From: Rhizobium altiplani
GTDB taxonomy: Bacteria; Pseudomonadota; Alphaproteobacteria; Rhizobiales; Rhizobiaceae
Length of the DNA stretch: 64,000 nucleotides
Direction of reading: 5' to 3'
Assembly: GCF_001542405.1 (NCBI RefSeq)
Contig: NZ_LNCD01000049.1
Span: 17,793-81,792 of the forward strand
Shown: positions 26,765 through 35,993 of the stretch, one piece after another
Numbering within the stretch: the first letter of the stretch is position 1
Layout of the letters: the number at the start of each line of letters is the position of its first letter
Program-made: the position numbers and the translations under genes
Notes under the pieces: generated by a model
What the model saw: the letters and a program-made list of their open reading frames with translations, nothing else
Told to the model about the DNA's origin: nothing
Databases searched by the model: none

Positions 26765-28198
26765 ATGAACAAGACCTTTTCCCATTCTCCCATCCATGTG
26801 GTCGGCGGCGGGCTCGCCGGCTCCGAGGCAGCCTGGCAGATCGCAAATGCCGGCGTGCCGGTTATTCTGCACGAGATGCGCGGCGTGCGTGGCACCGACG
26901 CCCACAAGACCGACGGCTTGGCCGAGCTCGTGTGCTCCAACTCCTTCCGCTCTGACGACGCGACCAGCAACGCGGTTGGCGTTATCCATGCCGAAATGCG
27001 CATGGCGGGATCGCTGATCATGGCGTGCGCCGACAAGCATCAGGTCCCCGCCGGTGGCGCGCTGGCCGTCGACCGCGACGGTTTCTCGGACGCCGTTACC
27101 AAAGCGATCCAAGAGCACCCGTTGATCACGGTCGTTCGTGAAGAAGTAACCGGCTTGCCGCCGACAGAATGGGATCTCGCCATCGTTGCCACCGGCCCGT
27201 TGACGGCACCTTCCCTTGCAAGCGCCATCCAGGCCGAGACGGGCGCGGACGCGCTGGCCTTCTTCGATGCAATCGCGCCGATCGTTCATCGGGACAGCAT
27301 CGATATGGATATCTGCTGGTACCAGTCGCGCTATGACAAGGTCGGTCCGGGTGGCACCGGCAAGGATTACATCAACTGCCCGATGACCGAAGAGCAGTAC
27401 AACGCTTTCGTCGATGCCCTGATTGCCGGCGATACTGTCGGATTCAAGGAGTGGGAAGGAACGCCTTACTTCGACGGCTGTCTTCCGATCGAGGTGATGG
27501 CAGAGCGCGGCCGCGAGACGCTGCGGCACGGCCCGATGAAGCCGATGGGCCTGACCAATGCGCACAACCCGACGGTCAAGGCCTATGCCGTCGTTCAGTT
27601 GCGCCAGGACAATGCGCTCGGCACGCTCTACAACATGGTCGGCTTCCAGACGAAGTTGAAATACGGGGCCCAGGCCGAGATCTTCCGCATGATCCCGGGG
27701 CTTCAGAACGCCGAATTCGCTCGCCTCGGCGGCCTTCACCGTAATACCTACATCAATTCGCCGACGCTGCTCGACCCGTCGCTCACGCTCAAGTCCCGCC
27801 CGGGCCTGCGCTTTGCCGGGCAGATTACTGGCTGCGAAGGCTATGTCGAAAGCGCCAGCGTCGGCCTCATGGCTGGCCGGTTCGCCGCTGCCGAGCGAAA
27901 GGGAGAAGGAGTATCCCTGCCGCCGGCAACGACGGCGCTCGGCTCGCTGCTCGGCCACATCACGGGCGGACACATCGTCAACGACGAGGAGCCGGGCAAG
28001 CGGTCGTTTCAGCCGATGAACATCAATTTCGGCCTGTTCCCCGAGCTGGAGCCCGGCTCGATCGTCAAACCCGAAGGCGTGAAGCGTTTCCGCGGCAAGG
28101 ACAAGACGATCATGAAGCGGCAGCTGATCGCCAAGCGGGCGCTTGCGGATTGTGCCACCTGGCTCGGACAGGACGTCAAGCTCGCGGAGAGTGCGTAA
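26765..28198 (+). CDS. trmFO: tRNA (m5U54) methyltransferase, folate/FAD-dependent
   Basis: 477 residues. FAD-binding [14 protein letters not shown] is at the N-terminus, and the TrmFO/Gid signature [20 protein letters not shown] follows at about 45-65. Further landmarks are [14 protein letters not shown] and [24 protein letters not shown] near the C-terminus. The enzyme makes ribothymidine at position 54 of tRNAs using methylenetetrahydrofolate. Its presence in place of TrmA is usual for alphaproteobacteria. The start [16 protein letters not shown] is the family N-terminus. Confidence 0.95.
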   Translation: MNKTFSHSPIHVVGGGLAGSEAAWQIANAGVPVILHEMRGVRGTDAHKTDGLAELVCSNSFRSDDATSNAVGVIHAEMRMAGSLIMACADKHQVPAGGALAVDRDGFSDAVTKAIQEHPLITVVREEVTGLPPTEWDLAIVATGPLTAPSLASAIQAETGADALAFFDAIAPIVHRDSIDMDICWYQSRYDKVGPGGTGKDYINCPMTEEQYNAFVDALIAGDTVGFKEWEGTPYFDGCLPIEVMAERGRETLRHGPMKPMGLTNAHNPTVKAYAVVQLRQDNALGTLYNMVGFQTKLKYGAQAEIFRMIPGLQNAEFARLGGLHRNTYINSPTLLDPSLTLKSRPGLRFAGQITGCEGYVESASVGLMAGRFAAAERKGEGVSLPPATTALGSLLGHITGGHIVNDEEPGKRSFQPMNINFGLFPELEPGSIVKPEGVKRFRGKDKTIMKRQLIAKRALADCATWLGQDVKLAESA

Positions 28199-28286
28199 TC
28201 GAGCCGGGAGCCTACCGATCTAGCCATCGACAGGCGTCTCGTCGCTGTCGAAATTCTGTGTGGTGAGACCTCCTCGGGGGCGTGAC

Positions 28287-28883
28287 ATGGCAGCATTGTT
28301 TCAAGGCACGTCCATGCCGGACAGGGATTGGTGGTCTGCGCTGTGGCCTGATCCCCAAGGGCTGCTTCAACAGATTGGCATCCGGCGGGGCATGAGCGTT
28401 CTCGACCTTTGCTGCGGCGACGGTTACTTCACCGGCCCGCTCGCAGCACTGGTCGACGGACGGTTGGCGGCGCTCGATCTCGATCCCGCCATGATCGAGC
28501 TGGCAAAGGCCGAAGTTGAGCGCAGCGGCGCGTCAGTTCGCCAGTGGATTTGCGCGGACGCCACGTCGGCGCTGGCGAAACACCTTGACGAACCGGTCGA
28601 TTTTGTCTTGATCGCCAATACCTTCCACGGCGCTCCTGACCAAATAGGTCTCGCATGTTCCGTAAGGGAAGTTCTGAAACCGGACGGCCTGTTCTGCATC
28701 GTCAACTGGCACCCGGCTCCGCGAGAGGAAACGGTGGTCCTAGGCAAGCCCCGGGGACCGCGAACCGAGATGCGCATGTCGCCCGAAGCGGTTCGTACCG
28801 TTGTTGAGACTGCTGGCTTTTTCATGCAGCGGGTCGTCGATCTGCCGCCCTATCACTACGCGGCCGTGTTCGAGGTGGCCTGA
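28287..28883 (+). CDS. class I SAM-dependent methyltransferase
   Basis: 198 residues from MAALFQG. The SAM-binding motif I is VLDLCCGDGYFTGPLAA (about 38-54), motif II ALDLDPAMIELAK, and motif IV VDFVLIANTFHG. The catalytic region VREVLKPDGLFCIVNWHP follows. The family contains small-molecule and arsenite-type methyltransferases, but the triplet of cysteines expected for ArsM is absent. The substrate is unknown. It sits convergent to the persulfide-dioxygenase operon. Confidence 0.85.
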   Translation: MAALFQGTSMPDRDWWSALWPDPQGLLQQIGIRRGMSVLDLCCGDGYFTGPLAALVDGRLAALDLDPAMIELAKAEVERSGASVRQWICADATSALAKHLDEPVDFVLIANTFHGAPDQIGLACSVREVLKPDGLFCIVNWHPAPREETVVLGKPRGPRTEMRMSPEAVRTVVETAGFFMQRVVDLPPYHYAAVFEVA

Positions 28884-29104
28884 CAACACCGCGAGATCGC
28901 GCGGGTTTGAATCGGCGGACACGGAACCGACCCGTATGAGCAAAAGACGCAGCAATCGCCGTGCTTCGCCTTAAGCGTCGCGCCGCAGCCCTGGCATTCG
29001 TGGAACCAAACGCAGGCATCGACCGGCATCGTTTCCACTGATCGGTGCCCGCAGATCGGACAGGTCAGAATCGATTGCCGCTGCACCATTTTATCGCTTG
29101 CCAT
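28856..29104 (-). CDS. GDCCVxC-domain small cysteine-rich protein
   Basis: 82 residues from MASDKM. Eight cysteines are arranged as CPIC (15, 18), C31, CQGC (37, 40) and the naming motif HGDCCVFCSYG (51, 52, 55), probably a zinc- or metal-binding fold. In some bacteria the second cysteine of the motif is selenocysteine; here it is an ordinary Cys codon. The family is often found beside mercury, sulfide or peroxide detoxification genes, and here it is the last gene of such an operon. Its 3' end overlaps that of the convergent methyltransferase gene by 28 bp. Confidence 0.88.
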   Translation of the reverse strand: MASDKMVQRQSILTCPICGHRSVETMPVDACVWFHECQGCGATLKAKHGDCCVFCSYGSVPCPPIQTRAISRCCQATSNTAA

Positions 29105-29114
29105 AGGGCGCTCG

Positions 29115-30152
29115 CTAATGCGCGATCGGTCCGTCCGCCTTCTTCCAGGCGTCGATGCCGCCTTGAATATGAAAGGCCAGCGGAAGACCGGCGTCATGCG
29201 CTGCCTGCACGGCCATTGCCGATCGTTCGCCGAACGCGCAATAGAAAAGCAGCCTCTTGCGGGTTGAAGTTGCCAGCTCATGCAGCGTACCGCCAGCGCC
29301 TATGCTTTCCTCGAGCGAGGGATAGGGGACGTGAAGAGAGCCCGGGATCGTGCCGTTTCGCTGCCGTTCGGCATTCTCGCGCAGATCGACCAAGGCGACG
29401 TCGCCGAGGCCGACGACGCCCAGCGCTTGCTGCGCCGTCAGCGCCCAGCCATGGCGCATTACGTTGTCCTGGTTCATCCCGACCTTCATGTTAGCCGGAA
29501 CGGCTACGTCCATCATCTTCGGATTGGCCAGTTTCAGATTGTTCATCAGATCGGCATATTCATCGGCGGATTTTACCTGCAGGCGTGGATTGAAGGCCTT
29601 TTCCTCGCCGATGGTCGAGACCGTATCGCCCTTGTAGTCGTGTGCAGGGAAGACCATCGTCGATTCCGGAAGCTTCAGCAGTCGGCCAAAGATCGACTCG
29701 TATTGCGCCCGGGGATCTCCATTCTGGAAATCGGTGCGGCCGGTGCCGCGAATGAGCAGGGTGTCGCCGGTAAAAACGCGGTCGGGCAAAACGAAACTGT
29801 AGGAATCGTCGGTGTGTCCCGGCGTATAAATCACATCGAGGGCGAGTCCCTCGATGGTCAGCTTCTCATTGTCCGACAGACGCATCGAAACGACGTCGGC
29901 CTTTGTTTGCTCTCCCATCACGGTAATACAATGGGTCTTGTCGCGCAGCGCGCCAAGACCTGTGATGTGGTCGGCATGGAGATGGGTATCTACGGCCTTC
30001 ACGAGCTTCAGATCGAGCTCGTGAATGAGCTGAAGATAGCGATCAACCCTTTCCAACACCGGATCGATGATCAGCGCCTCGCCGCCGTTCCGGCTTGCCA
30101 GCAAATAGGAATAGGTGCTCGACACCGGATCGAACAGCTGCCGGAAGATCAT
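29115..30152 (-). CDS. persulfide dioxygenase-rhodanese fusion (ETHE1-like)
   Basis: 345 residues from MIFRQLF, five bases after GGAGG. The N-terminal metallo-beta-lactamase fold has THLHADH (H57, H59, D61, H62), TPGHTDDS and FTGDTLLIRGTGRTDFQNGD, the last being the ETHE1-type persulfide dioxygenase signature. A middle linker precedes a C-terminal rhodanese domain with active cysteine C305 in CAFGERS. The enzyme oxidises glutathione persulfide to sulfite, and the rhodanese domain transfers sulfane sulfur. Together with the peroxiredoxin upstream and the GDCCVxC protein downstream it forms a reactive-sulfur detoxification unit. Confidence 0.93.
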   Translation of the reverse strand: MIFRQLFDPVSSTYSYLLASRNGGEALIIDPVLERVDRYLQLIHELDLKLVKAVDTHLHADHITGLGALRDKTHCITVMGEQTKADVVSMRLSDNEKLTIEGLALDVIYTPGHTDDSYSFVLPDRVFTGDTLLIRGTGRTDFQNGDPRAQYESIFGRLLKLPESTMVFPAHDYKGDTVSTIGEEKAFNPRLQVKSADEYADLMNNLKLANPKMMDVAVPANMKVGMNQDNVMRHGWALTAQQALGVVGLGDVALVDLRENAERQRNGTIPGSLHVPYPSLEESIGAGGTLHELATSTRKRLLFYCAFGERSAMAVQAAHDAGLPLAFHIQGGIDAWKKADGPIAH

Positions 30153-30188
30153 CCCCACCTCCTTCGTGGCGGCTTGCTTTGCGATTGC

Positions 30189-30848
30189 CTATCCGTGCGG
30201 TTGCGGCACGATCCTGATATAGGGCTTCGGTGCTCGCCAACCTTGCGGGTATTGCTTCTTTGCGTCGTCGTCGGAGACTGAACCGGCGATGATCACGTCC
30301 TCGCCGTTCTTCCAGTTCACTGGCGTTGCGACCTTGTGCTTTGCAGTAAGCTGCAGGGAATCGATGACCCGCAGCACCTCATCAAAGTTGCGCCCCGTGG
30401 TCATCGGATAGACCATGACCAGTTTGATCTTCTTGTCAGGCCCTATCACGAAGACGTTGCGGACGGTCTGATTGTCGGCTGGAGTGCGCTCGGTCGGATC
30501 GCCGGATACGAGCGCGGGCAGCATGTTGTAACGCTTCGATACCGCGTAATCGACGTCCGCGATCATCGGATAGTTTGGACGATAGCCCTGCGTTTCCTCG
30601 ATGTCTATCATCCAGCTGGTGTGGCGTTCGAGCGGATCAACGGAAAGACCGATAATCTTCACACCCCGCTTGTCGAATTCGGGTTTGATCCGCGCCATGT
30701 AGCCGAGTTCGGTCGTGCATACGGGGGTAAAGTCCTTCGGATGCGAAAACAGCACTGCCCAGGAGTTGCCGATCCACTGGTGAAAACTGATCACGCCTTC
30801 GGTCGTCTGAGCTTCGAAATCCGGAGCGGTATCATTGATTGCAAGCAT
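30189..30848 (-). CDS. 1-Cys (Prx6-type) peroxiredoxin
   Basis: 219 residues from MLAINDTAPDF. The peroxidatic cysteine is C44 in FTPVCTTE, and the Prx6 subgroup features IGLSVDPLERHTSW and the long C-terminal arm (DVIIAGSVSDDDAKKQYPQGW) are present. No resolving cysteine is seen in the usual place. The enzyme reduces hydroperoxides or persulfides in the cytoplasm. It is the first gene of the operon and has a palindrome just upstream of its ribosome site. Confidence 0.94.
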   Translation of the reverse strand: MLAINDTAPDFEAQTTEGVISFHQWIGNSWAVLFSHPKDFTPVCTTELGYMARIKPEFDKRGVKIIGLSVDPLERHTSWMIDIEETQGYRPNYPMIADVDYAVSKRYNMLPALVSGDPTERTPADNQTVRNVFVIGPDKKIKLVMVYPMTTGRNFDEVLRVIDSLQLTAKHKVATPVNWKNGEDVIIAGSVSDDDAKKQYPQGWRAPKPYIRIVPQPHG

Positions 30849-30864
30849 CACGCACCTCCATCGC

Positions 30865-30880
30865 GTTTGTGAATACAAAC
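30865..30880. promoter_or_regulatory. candidate operator GTTTGT-GAAT-ACAAAC
   Basis: A perfect 6-bp inverted repeat with a 4-bp centre lies 17 bp upstream of the peroxiredoxin start, overlapping where a repressor would block transcription or the leader. Sulfide operons are often controlled by ArsR-type (BigR/SqrR) repressors at AT-rich palindromes, but no such regulator gene is in this window. Confidence 0.5.
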
Positions 30881-31039
30881 TCAAACTAATGCCGGATAGC
30901 GTAAATCTTGCGCCTATTTCGGACCGTAGGCAACGGCAAAACGGCCGCGGCGACGCGTCGCGCGGGCCGCGGCGACGAGGATGATTGTAAATGCGGGACG
31001 GCCGCAGCGAAGGGATATCCCGGTTCGCCAGGACCTTTG

Positions 31040-31507
31040 CTACTGGCCGTTTGCGACCGTGGGATTGTGCGACGGCAATGCCTTGTCAGGCTCGGCCACG
31101 TAGTTGCCGAGCAGCCAAAGTGCGACCTCCGACGCCACCCTGGCGGACGCGAATTCAAAGGTTCCGCTGTAATGTGGTGCGTCGAGGAACTCTATGTTGA
31201 GGCCTCGCCCGGTTTCGGAGCTGAGCACACGCACCCTTCCCGGCTCAAGAACATGGCACGAATAGTGCCGCTGCATATTCCGCATGATGCCGGCCTTGTT
31301 GTCATGCAAACGCACGAACACCGCCTGCCCATCGGCAGTCGCCTGCAACTGGCGGATTGCTTCGTTGGGGAAAGCCCGGTTGAACTCGATGATCGCGAGC
31401 CCGGTATCGTGCAGGCCATCTTCCTTGTTCTGCGCCGCCATGCGCGTCGAAATGAAGGCGATGAAGACGACGATCGCGAATATAACGCACCAGACGATTA
31501 TGCTCAC
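31040..31507 (-). CDS. membrane-anchored hypothetical protein
   Basis: 155 residues from a GTG at 31507 preceded by GGAGAGGG. One N-terminal membrane helix (IIVWCVIFAIVVFIAFISTRMAA) leads to a soluble domain: GQAVFVRLHDNKAGIMRNMQRHYSCHVLEPGRVRVL, then a hydrophobic VASEVALWLLGNYV. The domain order and composition look like a conserved rhizobial protein of unknown role. It lies just downstream of the squalene-synthase-like gene on the same strand, with a 68-bp gap. Confidence 0.75.
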   Translation of the reverse strand: MSIIVWCVIFAIVVFIAFISTRMAAQNKEDGLHDTGLAIIEFNRAFPNEAIRQLQATADGQAVFVRLHDNKAGIMRNMQRHYSCHVLEPGRVRVLSSETGRGLNIEFLDAPHYSGTFEFASARVASEVALWLLGNYVAEPDKALPSHNPTVANGQ

Positions 31508-31575
31508 ATCCCTCTCCGATCAAATCGACAACGGCGTCTTTATAACGCACGAGCCTTGCGCGAGTTTAAACAGGG

Positions 31576-32427
31576 TCAGATTTTCTTGCGCATCAGCGCA
31601 AGCAGCATGCCGGCCTGGCGCCGAAACTGCGATCGCTGGATCTGCCGATCGAACAGTCCCGCGCCTACCTTCTGGGCGTTGGAAAGAATCGGCTCCGCCA
31701 TGGTGACAGGCAAAAAGGCGGGAAACACCGACTGCGGTATTGCGACACGTCTCGCCTTGGCAAGATGGTCGCGTCCAAGTCCCGCAAAGGCTTCGATCGC
31801 GGCAGAGATTCGCGGCTTGTCCTCGCCGGCGAGAAACGCATCACGATCGAGCCCGGTAGCGGACAGGATTTCAAGGGGAAGGTAGAGCTGGCCGCGGTGG
31901 CGATGCAACGGCATCAGGAGCAGAAGACCGGCGATGGCCTGCGCAACGCCCGCATGCCCAGCAGCCTCGGCAGATGCGGTGGCCGCCTCCGGCGCAAGCA
32001 CGAGACTTGCCAGTTGGATCAGCGCAGACGCCGTCTCGCCGGCATACCCCTCAAGTGAGACCCGCGTCTCCATCGGATCGTCGTAGAGATCGAAGATGCG
32101 GGCATCGATCATGTTGACGAGGGTCTGCGATGGCAGGCGGTGGGTTTCAATCGCCGACAACAAGGCGGCGGCAATCGGGTTTGCCTGGGTGGAGCCGTGC
32201 GCGCTGCCCTCCAGCAGATCGCGCCAGTACTGCATGCGAACCTCCCCTGGAAGGGGATCGTGCACCAGATCGCGAATGCGCGCGAGCTCGGCGTTGAAAG
32301 CGTAGAGAGCTGCCAGAGCGCCCCGCCTTACTTCCGGCGCCAGCAGGCAAGCCAGATAGCGGTCGCGGTCGTTGTCACGCAGCATCGCCAGGCAAATGTC
32401 CTGGTTCGTCAAAGACTGCTCCGCCAT
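31576..32427 (-). CDS. squalene/phytoene synthase-like protein (NDUFAF6 relative)
   Basis: 283 residues. It has the all-helical isoprenoid-synthase fold: DRDRYLACLLAPEVRRGALAALYAFNAELARIRDLV at the N-terminus and a second conserved block PLEILSATGLDRDAFLAGED. The aspartate-rich motifs are weakened compared with true squalene or phytoene synthases, and no carotenoid or hopanoid genes are near. The closest functional relatives may be NDUFAF6 (C8orf38), a complex I assembly factor. It starts 2 bp after the stop of an NDUFAF3-like gene. The ATG at 32427 is preferred over an upstream TTG. Confidence 0.82.
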   Translation of the reverse strand: MAEQSLTNQDICLAMLRDNDRDRYLACLLAPEVRRGALAALYAFNAELARIRDLVHDPLPGEVRMQYWRDLLEGSAHGSTQANPIAAALLSAIETHRLPSQTLVNMIDARIFDLYDDPMETRVSLEGYAGETASALIQLASLVLAPEAATASAEAAGHAGVAQAIAGLLLLMPLHRHRGQLYLPLEILSATGLDRDAFLAGEDKPRISAAIEAFAGLGRDHLAKARRVAIPQSVFPAFLPVTMAEPILSNAQKVGAGLFDRQIQRSQFRRQAGMLLALMRKKI

Positions 32428-32429
32428 TG

Positions 32430-32816
32430 TCAAACCGCGATCAGTGCCGCGGCGACAGCGCGGGATTCCATGAGCATGATATTGAAGGTGCGGACGGCCG
32501 CGCCGGTGTTCATGGGATCCGAGGAAATACCTGCAGCCTTGAGCGCGGCCTTCAGATCAGGCGGGATCGGACGCATGTCGTCTCCCGTCCCGATCAGCAG
32601 AACCTCGATCCCGGCTGCTTCATCGAGCACCTTTTGAAAATTCTTGATCGACAGAGGCTTCGACATGTCCATGTCCCAGCCATAGATGCCGGACGGCAGG
32701 CAAAGGATCGACCCGCGATGAGACATGTCAGCGAAACGGAAGCCGCCATTGCCGTAGGTATCGATGGGCGCACGTCCAGGAAAATGCGCCTCGCGGATTT
32801 CTATGCCTCTTGCCAT
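32430..32816 (-). CDS. Mth938-domain protein (NDUFAF3 relative)
   Basis: 128 residues from MARGIEI. The single Mth938 domain shows FRFADMSHRGSILCLPSGIYGWD, IEVLLIGTGDDMRPIP and NTGAAVRTFNIMLMESRAVAAALIAV. The human homologue NDUFAF3 (C3orf60) helps assemble respiratory complex I, and linkage to secDF in alphaproteobacteria has been noted for it. Here it lies 4 bp after secDF and 2 bp before the squalene-synthase-like gene, so all three should be on one transcript. The bacterial role is inferred, not shown. Confidence 0.9.
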   Translation of the reverse strand: MARGIEIREAHFPGRAPIDTYGNGGFRFADMSHRGSILCLPSGIYGWDMDMSKPLSIKNFQKVLDEAAGIEVLLIGTGDDMRPIPPDLKAALKAAGISSDPMNTGAAVRTFNIMLMESRAVAAALIAV

Positions 32817-32820
32817 ATTC

Positions 32821-35382
32821 TCACACTGCCGGATTGCCGGGGTTCGTATCCGGCTCGGCCACTTTCTTGTTCTGATCGTTGTCAATCGCGTCCGGGCGGA
32901 GCTTGAAGGCTATCAGCACGGGCGCGGCTATATAGATGGAGGAAAAGGTGCCAATGGCAACGCCGAACAGCATCACAAAGGCGAACGGGCGGATCACGTC
33001 GCCACCGAAAAGGCAGAGCGCCAGGAGCGCCAGCAACGTCGTTGCCGCCGTCAAAACGGTGCGCGACAGCGTCTGGTTGATGGAAGCATCGATCAGGATC
33101 GGCATAGGCATCTTGCGATAGCGCTTCAGATTCTCGCGCATCCTGTCGTAGACGACGACTGTATCGTTGAGCGAATAGCCGACGATCGTCAGGAGGGCCG
33201 CAACGCTTGTGAGATTGAATTCCATGCCGGTCAGTACGAAAAGGCCTAGCGTCAGGATGATATCGTGGAGCGTCGCGATAATCGCGCCGATCGCGAATTG
33301 CCATTCGAAGCGGAGCCAGATGTAAAGCAGGATGATAGCGAGCGAACCGAGTATGCCCAACGTCGCGGCCCTGGTCAGTTCGCCTGATACGGCGGGGCCG
33401 ACAACCTCGACACGCCGGATCTCATAGTCGTCGCTCAATTCATCACGCAGCAACGTCATGGCAGACTGTTCGGCATTCTCGCCGCCGCCTTGCGCCTGGA
33501 TGCGGACCAATGCCGTCGACGGGTCGGAAAGGCGGCGAGCCTCAATGGCCCCGATGTTCAGATCACCGAGGCGAGCGCGGATATCATCACGATCGGCAGC
33601 TCCTTGCTTCGCCTTGACTTCCACCAGCGACCCGCCCGCAAAGTCGACGCCAAGATTTGCACCGACTGTCGCGAAGCCGACCATGGCGAGAATGGAAAGC
33701 ACGGCCGACACCGTGAAGGTGTAGCGCCTGATGCCCATGAAACGGATGTTCGCGCGGTCGAAAATGCCCGTCTGAACATCCCTTGGCAGATGCCGCGGGT
33801 GCTTGCGATGCAGCCAGGTAACGACAATCCAGCGCGTCAGCGTGAAGGTAGTGAAGACCGTCGTCAGGATTCCCGCGGCCAGCGTCACTGCAAAACCGCG
33901 GACGGTATCGCTGCCGAGATAATAGAGAATGACGGCCGCAATGACGATCGTGACGTTGGCATCAAGGATCGTCATAAATGCCCGGGAGAAGCCGTTGTCG
34001 ATCGCATCCGCGAAGGAGTGACCGGCTTTCGCCTCCTCGCGAATTCGCTCGTAGACAAGCACATTGGCGTCGACGGCCATGCCGATGATCAAGACGATAC
34101 CTGCGAGGCCGGGCAGCGTGAGTGTCGCGCCGATCACGCTTAGCACAGCAAGAATCAAAAGCAGATTCAGGACCAGCGAAATGCCGGCAATGATGCCCAG
34201 CTTGCGATAGAAGGCAAACATCAATCCGGTGACAAGGATCGCAGCGACGAAGCCGGCGATCAGACCGGCGCGCTTTGATTCAGCCCCGAGGATGGGGCTG
34301 ACGGTGCGCTCCTCTACGGTCGTCAACGTCGCCGGCAGAGCGCCGCTTCGCAAGATCAGCGCAAGATCGCGGGCTCCGTCCTCACTGAAGCTGACCGGCA
34401 CCTTCCCGGTGCCGTCCAGGATCGGCGCATTGATCAGAGGCGCCGCCATGACCTGATCATCAAAAAGTATGGCAAGGTGCCGACCGATGTTCTGGCGAGT
34501 CTTCTGCGCGAGGCGTTCGGTCCCTTCAGCATCCAGCTTGTAACTGATTGCGACTGAATCCGTGTTCGCATCGGCGACGGCCTGAACGTCAACGAGATTG
34601 TTGCCCGTCACGAAATCAGTGCGGTCCACGAGATAGGGAACGGGCGGATCGTCGAGCGAGTAGAGAACCTCTGACGTCGCGGGCCAGCGACCGGCAAGGG
34701 CCTCCTGCCCCGACATGCTTTCATCGATCAGCCGGACGGAGAGCTGGGCCGGCTCGCTCAGAATATTCTTCAGGCGCTCGACGTCGACCGAGCCTAGTGC
34801 CTTGACGTCGATACGATCACGCCCGTCTCCGCGGACTGAAAAACTGCTAATCCCAATGCCGGCGATGCGACGCTCGACAACCTCGATGGACTGCGTCCGA
34901 GCGGCCGCGATACCTTGGTCGATGCTAGCGTTCGAAATTCGTAGCGTAAGCTGTCCGTCATTGCCCTTCTGCAGGGAAACATTCTGAACCGAGCCACCGA
35001 ACCAGCCACTTTTCGTGCTCACGGTCAGCGCGCTCAACGCATTGACGGCAGCATCCACCTGGCTGGCAGCGGTAATCTTGACGGTGATCTCCTGATCGTT
35101 GCCGGTCAGGCCAGTGTAGCGAATATTGGCTTCGCGCAACTTACCGCGAACATCCGCGACTGTGCGTTCGAGCTGGTGCTTTACGATATCAGCGCGTTCT
35201 ATCTGGAAAAGCAGATGGGAACCGCCCTGCACATCGGGGCCAGGAACAATGTGGCTATGAGCCAGCCATAGGGGCAGCCTCGAACGCTGCCCTTCAGACA
35301 ACAGATTTGGGGCCGCGAGTATCACGGCCACCACCACCAAAACCCAGATCAGGACGGCCTTCAAGCGGGAAAAACGGTGCAT
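32821..35382 (-). CDS. secDF: fused protein-export membrane protein SecDF
   Basis: 853 residues, SecD and SecF in one chain. The first transmembrane helix (AVLIWVLVVVAVILAAPNLL) is followed by the large SecD periplasmic domain and five helices with the conserved IIGMAVDANVLVYERIREE. A second unit (about 560-853) begins with IRFMGIRRYTFTVSAVLSI and has IVGYSLNDTVVVYDRMREN. SecDF uses the proton gradient to help SecYEG complete export. It follows yajC in the usual order. Confidence 0.95.
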   Translation of the reverse strand: MHRFSRLKAVLIWVLVVVAVILAAPNLLSEGQRSRLPLWLAHSHIVPGPDVQGGSHLLFQIERADIVKHQLERTVADVRGKLREANIRYTGLTGNDQEITVKITAASQVDAAVNALSALTVSTKSGWFGGSVQNVSLQKGNDGQLTLRISNASIDQGIAAARTQSIEVVERRIAGIGISSFSVRGDGRDRIDVKALGSVDVERLKNILSEPAQLSVRLIDESMSGQEALAGRWPATSEVLYSLDDPPVPYLVDRTDFVTGNNLVDVQAVADANTDSVAISYKLDAEGTERLAQKTRQNIGRHLAILFDDQVMAAPLINAPILDGTGKVPVSFSEDGARDLALILRSGALPATLTTVEERTVSPILGAESKRAGLIAGFVAAILVTGLMFAFYRKLGIIAGISLVLNLLLILAVLSVIGATLTLPGLAGIVLIIGMAVDANVLVYERIREEAKAGHSFADAIDNGFSRAFMTILDANVTIVIAAVILYYLGSDTVRGFAVTLAAGILTTVFTTFTLTRWIVVTWLHRKHPRHLPRDVQTGIFDRANIRFMGIRRYTFTVSAVLSILAMVGFATVGANLGVDFAGGSLVEVKAKQGAADRDDIRARLGDLNIGAIEARRLSDPSTALVRIQAQGGGENAEQSAMTLLRDELSDDYEIRRVEVVGPAVSGELTRAATLGILGSLAIILLYIWLRFEWQFAIGAIIATLHDIILTLGLFVLTGMEFNLTSVAALLTIVGYSLNDTVVVYDRMRENLKRYRKMPMPILIDASINQTLSRTVLTAATTLLALLALCLFGGDVIRPFAFVMLFGVAIGTFSSIYIAAPVLIAFKLRPDAIDNDQNKKVAEPDTNPGNPAV

Positions 35383-35438
35383 TTTCTCTCGACTATTTCC
35401 GACCCGGCCTAATCCGGTTCACATCTTGGTTTGCAATA

Positions 35439-35786
35439 CTATGCTGCGTCCGCCTTGACTGGCTCACCCTTGACGCGAACTTCCGAAATGCCGGTGCGGA
35501 CGATGCGAACGCGAACGCCGTCTGCAATCTCCACTTCGAGTTCTTTGTCGTCAACAACCTTGGTGACCTTGCCGACGAGGCCACCGCCGGTCACAACCTG
35601 ATCGCCACGGCGGATCGCCTTCAGCGTTTCTTCCCGCTTTTTGGCCTGGGCGCGCTGCGGACGGATCAGCAGGAAATACCATACAACCATCAACGGCACG
35701 AAAAGAATGATCATTTCGAAGCCGGAACCGAACGGCGACGCCGCGGTATCGGTGGCAGCCTGGGCAAATGCCGGGGTGATGAACAT
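35439..35786 (-). CDS. yajC: preprotein translocase subunit YajC
   Basis: 115 residues with one membrane helix (IILFVPLMVVWYFLLIRPQRAQAKKREE). The cytoplasmic tail has the family sequence IRRGDQVVTGGGLVGKVTKV. It binds SecDF and is encoded 56 bp upstream of secDF on the same strand, so the pair is an operon. The N-terminal MFITPAFAQA is short, as in most YajC proteins. Confidence 0.95.
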   Translation of the reverse strand: MFITPAFAQAATDTAASPFGSGFEMIILFVPLMVVWYFLLIRPQRAQAKKREETLKAIRRGDQVVTGGGLVGKVTKVVDDKELEVEIADGVRVRIVRTGISEVRVKGEPVKADAA

Positions 35787-35993
35787 GCTAAACTCCTCAA
35801 ACTTTCCGGAGGCGGAACTCCGCCTTTCTCGGGTGGCCGGACTATAATTGCGGTCTTTGCGAATGCAACAGAAACAGCTGGAAACCGTACCGATTCCGCT
35901 GCCTCATAACCTTTCCGCTCGTAAAAGGCCATGCTACGCCGCAGGCAAAAGACACAGTACACTGGTTGCAAGCAGAATTCAGGAGGAAGGCCC

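Noticed and set aside
28287..28883. Arsenite methyltransferase
   Set aside because: The conserved cysteines of ArsM are missing and no ars genes are near.
29115..30152. Glyoxalase II
   Set aside because: The fold is related, but the GTGRTDFQ signature and the C-terminal rhodanese domain point to persulfide dioxygenase.
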